Notes: generated by a model from the sequence alone, not told the origin. A DNA stretch of 64,000 nucleotides from Nitrososphaeraceae archaeon (GCA_009377575.1 WHTU01000004.1:27029-91028); one strand, 5' to 3'; shown: positions 1 through 9,695, numbered from the stretch's first letter. Numbers and translations: made by a program.

Positions 1-128
1 GTTGCTGTTCTGTTAGGCTATTATTAGACTGCCCTGGTGCTGGCGCTGCTGTCTGATTTTGCTGCAGCTGCTGTTGCTGTTCTGTTAGGCTATTATTAGA
101 CTGCCCTGGTGCTGGCGCTGCTGTCTGA
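1..128 (-). repeat. 72-bp in-frame tandem repeat in the surface-protein gene
   Basis: A 72-bp unit starting at position 1 recurs at 73 and stays identical for 56 bp, to 128. It encodes a 24-residue unit rich in Gln, Ala, Pro, Ser and Asn (QTAAPAPGQSNNSLTEQQQ and a short Gln linker). More copies may lie left of the window. The near identity suggests recent slippage or unequal exchange. Confidence 0.85.
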
Positions 129-1690
129 GTTGTTGGCCCCGAGACGACTACAGTCCCCCTGGCTATACCGTTCCTAGTACGATCGATAGGAGGAGGAGTT
201 TCTGTTTTCTCATCAGCCGGAGTCTGAAGACCTGTAATGGTTAGAACCAATTGATACGTTCCCGCAGCTGGGAACTTGATTGTCTGGGTATCTTGAGAAT
301 TCTTTGCGGTCAATTCCTTCTTTTCAAACACTTGTGTACCATTACTATCAAGCACGGAGAGATCGTACAATACGTCTGCATTAAGAGCTCCTCCGGAGAA
401 TGCGTCAGTAAAGTTGAATTTGGCAGTTGATTCAGCGCCCATTCGTATAGGTGCTGGTGACCACATAACATTGGCGTGGATTCCACCAGTGTCTGTGAGT
501 AGATCGGTAGAAGTTGCATTCGCGGAAGGCGTGGAAGGTACTTCAGCCTGGCCCTGGGTGGTGCCATTGGTCGGTCCGTCCCCAGCGGCAGTCGGTGCTC
601 CTGGTTGCCTGGTTGCAAGTGTAAATTCCATTACACCACTTACGTTCTGATTGTTCGTAGCACCGCCTCCTTCAAGTGACACCGGCTGCATACTTTCGGC
701 AGTGGTAGAATTACTCGGGTCAATTGCAGTCGTATTCAAGCCTTGCTCCTTCTGCCATTCATTGGCTATTTTGATGACATCATTCTTATTGATTAGATAA
801 TGCAAAATTACCGCATTTGGAGAGGTAAATGGATCAATTGCAAGAGTTCTACCAGATATTGGTTGTCCGTTAACAGTTGCGTTAAATATGCTACTTCCGA
901 AGAGAGCCTTTGGCAGCTTAATCTCCTCGTGGACGAATATCGGATTCTTCTCTAGTCTCTGAACATCATAATAGAATGGCATAGACCAAGAGAACTGGCC
1001 AGTCGTCGAATTAAAGTTGAAATCATCTATCTTGTCGTAGTAAGATACGAGGGTTGTATTAAATGGCTTTCCTTCATATTTCAAATTCTCGAAATTGAAG
1101 ACATCGCCTACGCTTAGAAATGTTTCAAATTTAGGAGCTTTATCCGGGACAAAGATGTTTCTATCATTGTCAACCCCAAATATTTGTATATCAAACCTAT
1201 ACAAACCTCCTTCTTGCAAAACAGGTCCTCTTATGTTTATGGTCCCGCCTGGATCTGCTACGTATGCTGCTTGAAATGGGTCCCTATCTCCGAAGATCGT
1301 TAACGAACCTTTCGCTGGCTCTACTTTTAGAGTTAGCAATCCATTATGTGCATGGAAAAAGTCACGTACTAGTGGTTTCTCGCCCTCAACTGGGTTTGCG
1401 CCTTTGCTAACACTAATGTCATATGTTACATGTTGAACTGTTTCATTTGTTTTGGCATCAAATAACCTAAATTGCATGTATGCATCTCCCCCTGTAGTAG
1501 TTGTATAAATTGGGGGGCTTATCTTTACGAACAGGCTTCCTTCTCTATTTCCAAGGCTGGCTGGAGGTAGATTTTCTTGCGTCAAGCCATCACCATGGGC
1601 TTGTTGCATAAGTGCATTATCAAAGGCGAAAAAGAAAAGAACAAATGTTAAGATATAGACTATTCCAAATTGCAAATTGGAAACATGCAT
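1..1690 (-). CDS. Secreted Ig/beta-sandwich-like repeat protein, C-terminus outside window
   Basis: The frame is open from an ATG at 1690 to the left edge, so at least 563 residues are visible and the C-terminus is missing. Residues 1-35 are a signal peptide (hydrophobic core rich in Phe and Leu, cleavage probably near QAHGDG). The rest looks like exported beta-sandwich modules (phrases such as GGLYRFDIQIFG and AGTYQLVLTITG) with many N-X-S/T sequons, then a Gln/Ala/Pro-rich repeat tail. The function is not recognised. By analogy it is a thaumarchaeal cell-surface protein, which is inference. No partner gene is visible in the window. Confidence 0.8.
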   Translation of the reverse strand, partial: MHVSNLQFGIVYILTFVLFFFAFDNALMQQAHGDGLTQENLPPASLGNREGSLFVKISPPIYTTTTGGDAYMQFRLFDAKTNETVQHVTYDISVSKGANPVEGEKPLVRDFFHAHNGLLTLKVEPAKGSLTIFGDRDPFQAAYVADPGGTINIRGPVLQEGGLYRFDIQIFGVDNDRNIFVPDKAPKFETFLSVGDVFNFENLKYEGKPFNTTLVSYYDKIDDFNFNSTTGQFSWSMPFYYDVQRLEKNPIFVHEEIKLPKALFGSSIFNATVNGQPISGRTLAIDPFTSPNAVILHYLINKNDVIKIANEWQKEQGLNTTAIDPSNSTTAESMQPVSLEGGGATNNQNVSGVMEFTLATRQPGAPTAAGDGPTNGTTQGQAEVPSTPSANATSTDLLTDTGGIHANVMWSPAPIRMGAESTAKFNFTDAFSGGALNADVLYDLSVLDSNGTQVFEKKELTAKNSQDTQTIKFPAAGTYQLVLTITGLQTPADEKTETPPPIDRTRNGIARGTVVVSGPTTQTAAPAPGQSNNSLTEQQQQLQQNQTAAPAPGQSNNSLTEQQ

Positions 1691-2092
1691 TCTGAGCAAT
1701 CTCAATTCTGCTGCATAAATCTTTCCAAATTCCCTATTTAACTATTGCATTATGAAGATTTGATCAGCAGCATCCATCCAATAAATGCCAAGAATAAAGA
1801 AGTATTTTATTGCTATTTTCCCCAAACTATTTTTCCAATAATTTCTGATCATTGCGATGTTATTTACGATATGCATTATTACATAGCCTTCAAAAATTCA
1901 TGTACGTTACTTTACATAGTAAGCTATCTGCTTTCAAAAGCTAATCTTGGGCAGAAAAGAATATTTTGCGTTATATGATCACGCAAGAAATAGTACAGGC
2001 CTATCACCTCGTTCAATTACTAAAGCCAATCATTGATTATACAACAAAGTATCAGATTTCCTACATTATAATTCAATAGCAATAGCAGTTGC
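1691..2092. other. Intergenic, no supported gene
   Basis: AT-rich spacer carrying the upstream region of the secreted protein and the 3' side of the HTH gene. A 77-codon plus-strand frame at 1745-1978 has no family resemblance or ribosome-binding site and is not called. Confidence 0.5.
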
Positions 2093-2605
2093 TCATTTTT
2101 TGACATAACTATGTAGAAGTATGTTCTTGATCTCAACGCGATCTCCGAGTAAGGCATTGACATATTTGTTTCTGTCTTCGAAAGGCATTCCTTCTTCGGT
2201 AAAAGCGGATTCAAGAGAATCAAGCGTTACGAGTTTCCATCGATTCTGTATTGCAATATCTATTGTATTCTGGGTTTCATAAAGTATTCTTCCCAGTGAA
2301 GAAAGACTATATCTAGCCTTCCTCCTATTGATGAGGCCCATCGAACGAAGACGATTGATACGGCTGTAATATTGGTTGGGTGTTAGATTGATATATGACA
2401 TCGAAATCCGACTTTCATCAATGGGTTGGTGTCCAACAGAGGTAGAATCTGAAGAATTCGCAATGGATCTAAAAAGAGATAGGGACTTGTCGTCCGAAAT
2501 AGCACAAAGAACCATCGCTACTGAGAGACCTTCCGACTCCGTTGTTCGAGAGACATCCAGGTTTATGCCTATATGAACAATACGACATAAATAACTATAA
2601 CACAT
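2093..2605 (-). CDS. Winged-helix DNA-binding protein, ArsR-like fold
   Basis: 170 codons. Residues from about 72 to 115 read as a winged helix: a recognition-helix region LTPNQYYSRINRLRSMGLI followed by a wing (RRKARYSLSSLGRILYET). The ending, with alternating charged and hydrophobic residues (DRVEIKNILLHSYVKK), resembles thaumarchaeal predicted transcriptional regulators. The N-terminal 20 residues may not be translated: the start is uncertain and a later start is possible. No operon partner; the target is unknown. Confidence 0.7.
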   Translation of the reverse strand: MCYSYLCRIVHIGINLDVSRTTESEGLSVAMVLCAISDDKSLSLFRSIANSSDSTSVGHQPIDESRISMSYINLTPNQYYSRINRLRSMGLINRRKARYSLSSLGRILYETQNTIDIAIQNRWKLVTLDSLESAFTEEGMPFEDRNKYVNALLGDRVEIKNILLHSYVKK

Positions 2606-2884
2606 ATATACACCATAAGATGGTTATAGAAATTCATTTTACCAGCCCACCGTTAACGACTAATATTTTCATCCTTCAAGCTTAACAGCAGAATTATTTG
2701 TTAAACCTAAAGATCCGTTTGAGATCGTGCCTTGCTTCGTAATAGGGTTAGGCGCAAGTGGTCTAAGACACGTTCAAAATTGTCGATGCGTCTTCTAATA
2801 AAATACTGTGTGTAGTTTTATACTTCGATCATAGAATCCCCCCAGCCCCGTCAGCGTACTTCAGTTCTTAAATCACTCCATTAC

Positions 2885-3862
2885 GTGACTATTGGCATGG
2901 ATGCTTGGCACTCTAATATAGCTCCAAAGCTTGAAACTAAGAGTTCAAAGTTATTAATTCATTCATTTGTAGTGAAACAGCATAAGGGTCTGACAATAAA
3001 TCCATATCAAGGATGCCAACATCGATGCGGATATTGTTATGCAACTTATGAATGGTCACCTGATTTTTATGACAAGATATACGCCAAAAGTAATGCTCCT
3101 GAGATTCTGGAAAGTCAGCTAAAATCATCTAAATTTAAGAGAATAGAACCTGTCATGATATCGTCTGCAACGGATCCGTATCAGCCGGCAGAAGTAAGGT
3201 ACGGACTTACGCGTAGATGTATTCAAGTACTGCAGAAATACAAAGCGCCGTACTATGTATTCACAAAATCAATTAATATACTGAGGGATTTGGATCTTCA
3301 CAGGGGATACCGAGACAATTGTTTTTTGGTATGGTCAATTACTACTTGCGACGAAAATATAAGACGCCTCATAGAGCCTGGAACCCCTCCAGCAGATGTC
3401 ATTTTCGGTGTAATAAGAAAATTTGTTGACGCTGGGGTCTGCTGTGCAGTGAATATTGATCCAATACTTCCTCTAATCACTGACTCTGAAGCTCATCTTG
3501 ATAAGATAATAACCGCATGCAGTAATAATGGCGTAAGGCACGTTTTTGGGGCTTTATTAAGACTAAGAGCAGATATTTGGGAAAGGATGAAGACAATACT
3601 CGATGCACTGGATATCCATGAAGGGTCTTACAAATATCAGAAAACCATTTTTCAATTTTCAGAGCCTATACGACCAGGAGTCAATATCGGGCCATCTAAA
3701 TCATACGAAAACAGAATGCTTGATATTTTGACATACAGAGTACGCTGCAAAGGCATGATACCAAAATTTCCGGCCTTTCTCTGGAATAGGCCTACTATGT
3801 CAGATCAATATACTGATACGATCAATCATGGGAGCCAACATACATTAATGAAATATGTATAA
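2885..3862 (+). CDS. Radical SAM protein, SPL/Rv2578c-like family
   Basis: The radical SAM signature C-x3-C-x2-C is present as GCQHRCGYCYA (about residues 43-53), binding a 4Fe-4S cluster and S-adenosylmethionine. The following SSATDPYQPAE and ALLRLR motifs match the spore-photoproduct-lyase-like subgroup. Length (325 aa) is usual for that subgroup. The first start is GTG at 2885; an ATG at 2897 four codons later is an equally good choice. The substrate is unknown; true photoproduct lyase activity should not be assumed. It is monocistronic, with about 280 bp free on each side. Confidence 0.85.
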   Translation: MTIGMDAWHSNIAPKLETKSSKLLIHSFVVKQHKGLTINPYQGCQHRCGYCYATYEWSPDFYDKIYAKSNAPEILESQLKSSKFKRIEPVMISSATDPYQPAEVRYGLTRRCIQVLQKYKAPYYVFTKSINILRDLDLHRGYRDNCFLVWSITTCDENIRRLIEPGTPPADVIFGVIRKFVDAGVCCAVNIDPILPLITDSEAHLDKIITACSNNGVRHVFGALLRLRADIWERMKTILDALDIHEGSYKYQKTIFQFSEPIRPGVNIGPSKSYENRMLDILTYRVRCKGMIPKFPAFLWNRPTMSDQYTDTINHGSQHTLMKYV

Positions 3863-4169
3863 TGCTAAGCCAGAAGTGTTGGAGTTATTACACATTACAT
3901 ATTCAAAAAATCTTTAGTAAAAACTATCCAATGTAACAACAATGACTAGTGAGGTTCGATCAAGCTCATTCCGGTTTAGCGTAATGTCTTATTCTCTTGC
4001 GCTAGGAAAAGGGAATCGTATGTAGCTAAATACTAAGCGTAGTAATAGAATGGACCTGTCATTTAAATTTCCTTACACAATTATATCATAATTATGTGAA
4101 TTTCTTTATGACTTTACATCTCTGATATATATACAATCATTATATAATATATTGTTCCATTCTGCTGTG

Positions 4170-4502
4170 ATGAAGAGTGAATACTTTGCAACGGTAACTG
4201 TGGGAGTAATTGCGACGATTTTGACCATCGGATTTGCGTCAACAATCTATGGCCAGACAAACATGACAGCAGGCAACATGACAGCAGGCAACATGACAGC
4301 AGGCAACATGACAGCAGGCAACATGACAGCAGGCAACATGACAGCAGGCAACATGACAGCAGGCAACATGACAGCAGGCAACATGACAGCCGGCAACATG
4401 ACAGCCGGTGGTACAACATCTTCGGGTGGGGGAGACGACGGAGATGATGATAACGGAGGCGACGGCGGAGAAGATGATGGTGAAGACGGAGGGTCCAACT
4501 AG
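4170..4502 (+). CDS. Exported sequon-array protein (NMTAG repeats, acidic Gly/Asp tail)
   Basis: 110 residues from the ATG at 4170 (a TTG 18 bp upstream is in frame but less likely). Residues 1-28 form a signal peptide ending near IYGQ. Then come ten consecutive NMTAG pentapeptides, each containing the N-glycosylation sequon N-M-T, and a tail of Gly, Asp and Glu ending GGSN. Nothing suggests an enzyme. If glycosylated, it would be a heavily decorated, strongly acidic surface mucin-like peptide; that is inference. The upstream region is AT-rich, with a TATA-like stretch near 4126-4150. Confidence 0.75.
   Translation: MKSEYFATVTVGVIATILTIGFASTIYGQTNMTAGNMTAGNMTAGNMTAGNMTAGNMTAGNMTAGNMTAGNMTAGNMTAGGTTSSGGGDDGDDDNGGDGGEDDGEDGGSN
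4260..4409 (+). repeat. 15-bp tandem repeat, 10 copies
   Basis: Ten head-to-tail copies of aacatgacagcaggc. Copies 1-8 are identical; copies 9 and 10 differ only by gcc for gca (and by ggt in the last). The repeat is in frame and encodes NMTAG. Such uniform DNA indicates recent expansion by slippage and likely copy-number variation between strains. Confidence 0.95.
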
Positions 4503-5160
4503 CTTATTCCGTCAAGGCTCTGTCCTCAAGGTTGGATGTAAGTTATATCAGGCTCATGAAGACTTATTATTTTTTTATTTCCCCACTCTTAATTTCCATC
4601 TATTAGATAAAAATAACTGAGGTTACATTGAATCCTTAATGACATTAAATACAAAATAGATATTCAAATCATATTTCTTATTAGGTTCTCCCTTGAAACC
4701 GAATGAAGACAGGAGTGTTGATGAATTGACACGAACAATAACTACTAACTAGTGTGAAGATAATGCAGATCTTGAAGATACTACCTATAGTGTCATCATC
4801 CATCCTTGGAAATCCTTCGAGCAGCTTTCTGCCTGGAATTTTCCATTTCCCTAACCGAACCGGGTACGTCATCAGATTTTGGTTCTTCCCCCATCTGACC
4901 ACTAGACGCATCGTTTAATGCTTGATCTCGTTTGAATGGGTTTCTTTTTTTCAGTACTCATTTCTCTAGAAACAATATAGAAAACATGACTAATAGATAT
5001 TTGCAAGATACCTCCGGAATGGAATCATACCATAATAATATTGATACAAGGTAACAGATGCCCTTCACGGGCATATTTCAAAACGAATAGCTGGAATTAG
5101 ACATTTGTTTAGAAGCACACTCGCCTCACAATTTTCTATCTTTCTGTGGCCTATTGTTCA
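4503..5160. other. Intergenic, no supported gene
   Basis: 658 bp of AT-rich sequence. A 76-codon minus frame at 4681-4911 has no recognisable motif and poor composition for this genome. No RNA gene or clear hairpin was seen. Confidence 0.5.
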
Positions 5161-5280
5161 ATGACGTATATAATCAAGGCTATGAAAGTTAAGGTGGAAT
5201 TACCAACTACACAATCGGACCAAATAGCAATTCAAATGAGGAAGCGTGCACCTAATGTACCCATGGACGATGGTGTGTGA
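5161..5280 (+). CDS. Possible 39-aa basic peptide
   Basis: ATG at 5161, stop TGA at 5278. The peptide is basic and hydrophilic (MKVKVELPTTQSDQIAIQMR in its first half). It sits 8 bp before the start of a small membrane protein, so the two could be co-transcribed. No family is recognised and coding status is uncertain. Confidence 0.3.
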   Translation: MTYIIKAMKVKVELPTTQSDQIAIQMRKRAPNVPMDDGV

Positions 5281-5288
5281 GGTGGTGA

Positions 5289-5465
5289 TTGGCTACAGAT
5301 AGACTGGAAAAATCTTACGAGGCTACGACTATCCTATTGCTGTTACTCGTTACCTGTACCGCAGGTTGTATGTTAGAATATTTCAGATATCTACCTTTTC
5401 CTATATACTTAGCTCTGTTTGCGCTTGCCAGTTTTACTCTCGTAAGCTGGCACTATAAATGGTAA
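5289..5465 (+). CDS. Possible 58-aa protein with two membrane segments
   Basis: TTG start at 5289 directly after a GGTGGTGA ribosome-binding-like stretch; an in-frame TGA just upstream (5286) rules out a longer form. Two hydrophobic helices (TILLLLLVTCTAGC and LPFPIYLALFALASFTLV) are separated by a short EYFRY loop. Two-helix micro-proteins are common in thaumarchaea. Function unknown. Confidence 0.4.
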   Translation: MATDRLEKSYEATTILLLLLVTCTAGCMLEYFRYLPFPIYLALFALASFTLVSWHYKW

Positions 5466-5699
5466 AGACAAAATGCATAGTAAGTAAAAGTTGATAGCAA
5501 TCACTATCGTGATGCGATACTCTCTTCTCTTACAAGAGTACTAAATTAAGGATGGATACTGATACTATTGTGCATTATGATATGCAAACTGGTCTCCTTC
5601 ATTATCAGATCCTTACTGCTATGCATGGTAAGTATAATTATGGCATCTTGAATGAGAATATAAGAAAGTCTTTTAAGAGTGAGTTACTTATTCTCAACT

Positions 5700-6059
5700 A
5701 TGATAACCGATTATGGACACATTCACAGTCAAATAATGAAACTTGATCCCAGTATCCGATTAGTTACTATATGCACCAACGATGGACAGATAATGTACTC
5801 TGATCATCGTGAGGGTGTCAAGAACTTACTAACGCAAGACGAAAGCAAGAAATCTCTCGAGTTAGCAGTAAATGCTTGGAGGGTACGTACTGAACTGAGT
5901 CATAAGATCGGGAAAGGAAAGTACGTAGTAGCCGAGTACGAACGAATAAAACGGATTACGATGCCATTGAATGACGACAAACATTTAGTATACATAACAA
6001 CTGAGATACCTTCTGAGCATGAGAGAATTATTGAAGGCGTCAGACAATTAAAATTATAG
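5700..6059 (+). CDS. DUF6659-like small protein (roadblock/profilin-like fold)
   Basis: 119 residues from ATG 5700. A GTG seven codons upstream is possible, but the ATG gives the usual short N-terminal helix. Visible motifs are LDPSIRLVTICTNDGQIMYS, HREGVKNLL, KKSLELAVNAW and AEYERIKRITMPL, the pattern of a family abundant in Nitrososphaera-type genomes. A role in signalling is presumed but not demonstrated. A decayed relative of the C-terminal half occurs near 51.9 kb in this window. No operon partner. Confidence 0.75.
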   Translation: MITDYGHIHSQIMKLDPSIRLVTICTNDGQIMYSDHREGVKNLLTQDESKKSLELAVNAWRVRTELSHKIGKGKYVVAEYERIKRITMPLNDDKHLVYITTEIPSEHERIIEGVRQLKL

Positions 6060-6257
6060 AATCCAAATCCCTATCACAAGTATCGGAAATCTTTGACGTT
6101 TAAGATTTGTGTAATATGGGTCGACTGATGTTATTAGAATAACGTAATGACCAAAAATATACTGTATAGTTAAAATGATGTCTTTTTTAGGACACGATTG
6201 ATTTGTTTTTTTTGCGTTATAATTTTTTACTAGCCAGTGATTTTAGAAATCTATTTT

Positions 6258-6734
6258 TTAAACTACCGATACAAAATTGACCTTCAAACTTTTTATTCCA
6301 CGATTTTCAGAAATATGCTTTGCTAATTCCCTTATTCTCTTGATACTCCCCTTGACCATGATTGTCTCAAGACAGTTATCATTTGCGAGATGGAGGTGAA
6401 TTGATGCGCTTATGATATCAGCATACTTATGTTGTATGTGTACTGATTTCTTATCTTGATTGTATATGTGATTATTGTATAACATTACAATAGCCCCTGC
6501 ACCATCTGTCTTGTCTTCGCTATTCCATGTGTATTCATCCACTAAATAGTGCATGGCTGCTTGTAATGCCTTTGATCTATCGGTGTACCCTGTCTTAACC
6601 ATACTTTCGTCAAATCTTGATAGTAAGTCTGACGGTAACGATATACTAACTCTGCTTAACGATGCATTTTTCCTTCGATAAGGATTAGTGATGGAGCGAC
6701 GTTCCGAGTGGTGACGAGGATTATTAGGTGCCAA
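6258..6734 (-). CDS. nikR: NikR-type nickel-responsive regulator
   Basis: Ribbon-helix-helix DNA-binding region at residues 27-66 (RVSISLPSDLLSRFDESM) and a C-terminal ACT-like metal domain. The nickel ligands of Escherichia coli NikR (H76, H87, H89, C95) correspond to H102, H113, H115 and C121, with identical spacing. It should repress nickel uptake genes when nickel is plentiful; nickel is needed for urease, which many soil ammonia-oxidising archaea carry. No nickel transporter or urease gene is in the window, and I found no NikR-type palindrome next to the gene. The N-terminal 25 residues are basic and may be dispensable. Confidence 0.9.
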   Translation of the reverse strand: MAPNNPRHHSERRSITNPYRRKNASLSRVSISLPSDLLSRFDESMVKTGYTDRSKALQAAMHYLVDEYTWNSEDKTDGAGAIVMLYNNHIYNQDKKSVHIQHKYADIISASIHLHLANDNCLETIMVKGSIKRIRELAKHISENRGIKSLKVNFVSVV

Positions 6735-7480
6735 AGCTTGATGAGTTATCCATTATCTATCTTAATAATATTTCTTCAAGCAACAACCCATGCTATCTTT
6801 GCGGGAGGACTATTTGAGAAAGAATTAACAGAAATCAATCACTATGATCTGCTTTTCTATTCTTTAGATAGTTCTCCTAGAATTCATTGAACTAGCCTTA
6901 TTGTTGAAAATTGCATGAGTTATTTGGTATCGGTTTCCTCCTTAGTCTAGTACAAATATTCATATTACTCTTTTCAAATTTAGATGAGAAGATCTTTTTT
7001 CATTTCCTCCTTAATAGCGAAAATCCATTACATACACTGTCAGTTGGGTAATAGTGTAGTAATCTAGTTTCAGCTTCACTGTTTCAAGGCGGACCTTTGA
7101 ATCTTGACTACTTACTTCGTACTTGTTTTAGATATACGATCCTCAGTTGAAGATTTGCTCATGACAATAAATCAACTAAATTTAAAAGGAGAAATGGTTT
7201 GGCAGTCACTATTTCATAATGAGAGTAACTCACTCATTCTCTGAATTGATTATTTGTGATATTTTTGATTTTGTAACACTCCTATCCCAGAAACACGATT
7301 GGTCTTAGATATTATGCAATTTAGCAATGTTCCATGAATATCAACTCGGGCCGTAGTTTTTCAGACTTTGTCACTCGGGCGATGATACTGCGATGACCAT
7401 GCTAATGATCTTTTAAGATCATGAAGGGAGCTAATTCCCGTGGTCAGGATCAATGAGTTACGTTGCTCTGTTATGTGATC
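6735..7480. other. Intergenic, no supported gene
   Basis: About 750 bp without a convincing reading frame. The 60-codon frame at 6708-6890 overlaps the nikR start in antisense and is not supported. No tRNA or strong hairpin was seen. Confidence 0.5.
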
Positions 7481-7771
7481 TTAACCGTTATTGACTAAGT
7501 TATCTAAATCATAATATGCTGCCAAATACTGAATGCCTTTTTCAGTAACCATGTATTTTTTTGTACCTACATCACGTTCTATCATTCTACCTTTAAGTAA
7601 TTCTATCAAGTAGTGGCGAGCTTGGTCATATGAAAGATAAACTTCGTACATCACATTCAGCGTGGTAGCACCACCTCTTCCACCATTTGTTTGATGTGCT
7701 CGAATTGCATCTAGTATCAATGCCTTGTTTTCGGTGGGTTTTCTCACTATTTTCGTGCTGCGGTTAAGCAA
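7481..7771 (-). CDS. ArnR1-like winged-helix regulator
   Basis: 96 residues with a clear archaeal winged helix: LILDAIRAH, TLNVMYEVYLSYDQARHYLI, ELLKGRMIERD and the wing YMVTEKGIQYLAAY. This pattern matches the ArnR1-like (HTH_45) family, often found as single-domain proteins in thaumarchaea. Ligand and target are unknown. It is transcribed alone. Confidence 0.8.
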   Translation of the reverse strand: MLNRSTKIVRKPTENKALILDAIRAHQTNGGRGGATTLNVMYEVYLSYDQARHYLIELLKGRMIERDVGTKKYMVTEKGIQYLAAYYDLDNLVNNG

Positions 7772-8380
7772 TATCGAACAAGTGAGAAAATGGTATTTAT
7801 GAGGACCTTCAGTTATTGTAGAAACTTAATTGAATCACTATTTGTGATCAGTAAATGACACAAATAAGGATCATAGTATTTAGTTTGAACTTTTGGCAGA
7901 GATTCATTTATGTTAGGTTAAACTAGGAGATTTTGTAAAATTTGATGCTAGTAAAAATACTCATGATATGATCGTAAATTTGTAAAATACTAACTGTTGA
8001 TTCTATGTCTATGGGCCTTATCCCCTCGTCTCTCATGAGACTGGGGCATTCATGTGGTCTATATGAACATGATAAGAATTGCTCGGATGTGGTGTTTCGT
8101 TGATTTCGCGCATTTTGCTTCCATCTTGGAAATTCTTCTCATATCAATCTGCAATATGACTTCAGAAGTGTTCAGAAAGGCTAGTTTTAACCAGGGAATA
8201 GAGACTTCATTGGCAGACTCATATCCTTTCATAAGAATATGACTGAAGAATGAGGAAGAAGGAGAATCAAAGTCCGGCTAACTAAATTAGGTCTAATATT
8301 TTGTTGAATGATCTATTACGTAAGGTAAAAAGTCTTACACTAATTACTTTTAGAGAAATGTTCTATAATTCCAATAGCTT
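7772..8380. other. Intergenic, no supported gene
   Basis: 609 bp, AT-rich. It serves as upstream region for two divergent regulators (7771 minus and 8381 plus). A 62-codon frame at 8054-8242 lacks coding character. Confidence 0.5.
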
Positions 8381-8692
8381 ATGCCTAAAAGTATTCAGAT
8401 CAAGCGATCCCATGCGATCACTGACATAAGTGCATGGCACATACTTACGCTCGATGATTTCACCAGATATAACCAGAGTATAAAAAACACAAACCGAGGG
8501 TCTATCGAATCCGTATATTCAGTCATCGAGAAACAAAGCGGACAAGTTACCACCAGGCATATTGAAAAAGAAGTAGGGTTAGATATAGGAACCGTGCGTT
8601 ATGCTATAAAATACCTCACAAAGGAGGGGAAGATCCAACGAGTTAAAGGATTAGGAACTAATAAGATAGAATTTTATTACAAAGTCTGTTAG
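8381..8692 (+). CDS. Small winged-helix DNA-binding protein
   Basis: 103 residues. Residues 44-95 form a winged helix: VYSVIEKQSGQVTTRHIEKE, GLDIGTVRYAIKYLTKEGKI, then a wing ending EFYYKVC. The N-terminal 35 residues are polar (SAWHILTLDDFTRYNQSIK) and may be a dimer or partner segment. Function otherwise unknown. Confidence 0.75.
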   Translation: MPKSIQIKRSHAITDISAWHILTLDDFTRYNQSIKNTNRGSIESVYSVIEKQSGQVTTRHIEKEVGLDIGTVRYAIKYLTKEGKIQRVKGLGTNKIEFYYKVC

Positions 8693-8725
8693 CCTAGGTA
8701 GGTCAGTAGGGATCCGAAAAGGTGA

Positions 8726-8750
8726 GCTGCGGAATGACTAACTGCGCAGC
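8726..8750 (+). terminator. Hairpin with A-rich 3' flank downstream of the HTH gene
   Basis: GCTGCG (8726-8731) pairs with CGCAGC (8745-8750) around a 13-nt loop and is followed by aaaaa. It lies 34 bp after the stop of the preceding gene. Terminator function is tentative because archaeal termination relies mainly on T-runs. Confidence 0.3.
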
Positions 8751-8977
8751 AAAAACATACCTTGGTGGTTCGTAAGTTCTGCTCTGAGACAATGAATTTC
8801 TTGAAAGTGGAGATTCTCTTCATGGGGGGAAGGTTTCAACAAACGGTTCAACTACCAATCGGTTCTCCACATTTTCCTCACATTAATAATTTAGTAATAT
8901 GCTCGGGGTATTCAATTCTCAATACCACCTCACAAAGTGCATTGCAGTGATATCCTTCGCCTAAATCCTTTAGCTAA

Positions 8978-9160
8978 CTATCCTTGCTTCGCCTCTCGAT
9001 CGACCAATATTAAACCATATTGAACCGATGCACCTCCATCCTTCCATTGGTCAACCAACGGGATTCTAGAATGATCGGTAGAATATGATGCAATCATAAT
9101 GATCAGGCAAAAAAGTATTCCAAGAATTAATACTATCATCGCTTCTTTATCTTGACTCAT
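8978..9160 (-). CDS. 60-aa membrane protein
   Basis: An N-terminal MSQDKEA is followed by a single strongly hydrophobic helix (VLILGILFCLIIMIASY) and a polar C-terminal tail. The ATG is well placed and composition is gene-like. No family is recognised; probably a single-span membrane peptide with the C-terminus outside. Confidence 0.55.
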   Translation of the reverse strand: MSQDKEAMIVLILGILFCLIIMIASYSTDHSRIPLVDQWKDGGASVQYGLILVDREAKQG

Positions 9161-9301
9161 TCAAATCGATTTCTTTGCTTGAAGAGAGTAATACCTTAAG
9201 AGCCAATATAAAACAATCCTTCAATTATCCATGATATTCTTCTCAATCTACCATAAAATATATCATAGAATGCTTTTATTTTAGAAAAGCCATTCTCTTG
9301 C

Positions 9302-9433
9302 ATGGTCGAGGATTCAAAGAGTGGAGAAACTGAAGATAATGAAGCGAGAGAAGAGATAAAGGAGGAAGTTCATGAACTACAAGACTACGAAAGTGAGGAA
9401 AGCGAAGAAGAGGACCCTGATCCAGCGGAATAG
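9302..9433 (+). CDS. 43-aa strongly acidic protein
   Basis: ATG 9302 to TAG 9431-9433. About half of the residues are Asp or Glu (ESEESEEEDPDPAE at the end) and there are no hydrophobic segments, so it is probably disordered. A second protein of the same style is at 54557-54676. Role unknown; a nucleic-acid mimic or histone/chaperone-like acidic peptide is a guess. Confidence 0.5.
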   Translation: MVEDSKSGETEDNEAREEIKEEVHELQDYESEESEEEDPDPAE

Positions 9434-9695
9434 GGTATTAAATTTCTGAATGTGAATATTCAAACTAAACTGCCTGATAGTATGATGAAACGGTCCGCTC
9501 TTTCCCGCCCCTTATTGCTCGATATACCAGAGATGTCCCCTCCTGAACATTATCGATTTTGAAAGACCTCGTTGTTATAGCAGAACCTGTGGATATTCGG
9601 GTCAGTGACAATTACATTGCAAATAGCTGACCCTATCTTTGGATTTTCCTAATGAGAGAAAAAGTAAAAGGTAGCCATTTCATAGTGAACTTCAG

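Noticed and set aside
4681-4911. 76-codon minus frame
   Set aside because: No ribosome-binding site, no family pattern, composition like background.
6735-6900. NikR operator next to nikR
   Set aside because: No spaced inverted repeat of NikR type was visible.
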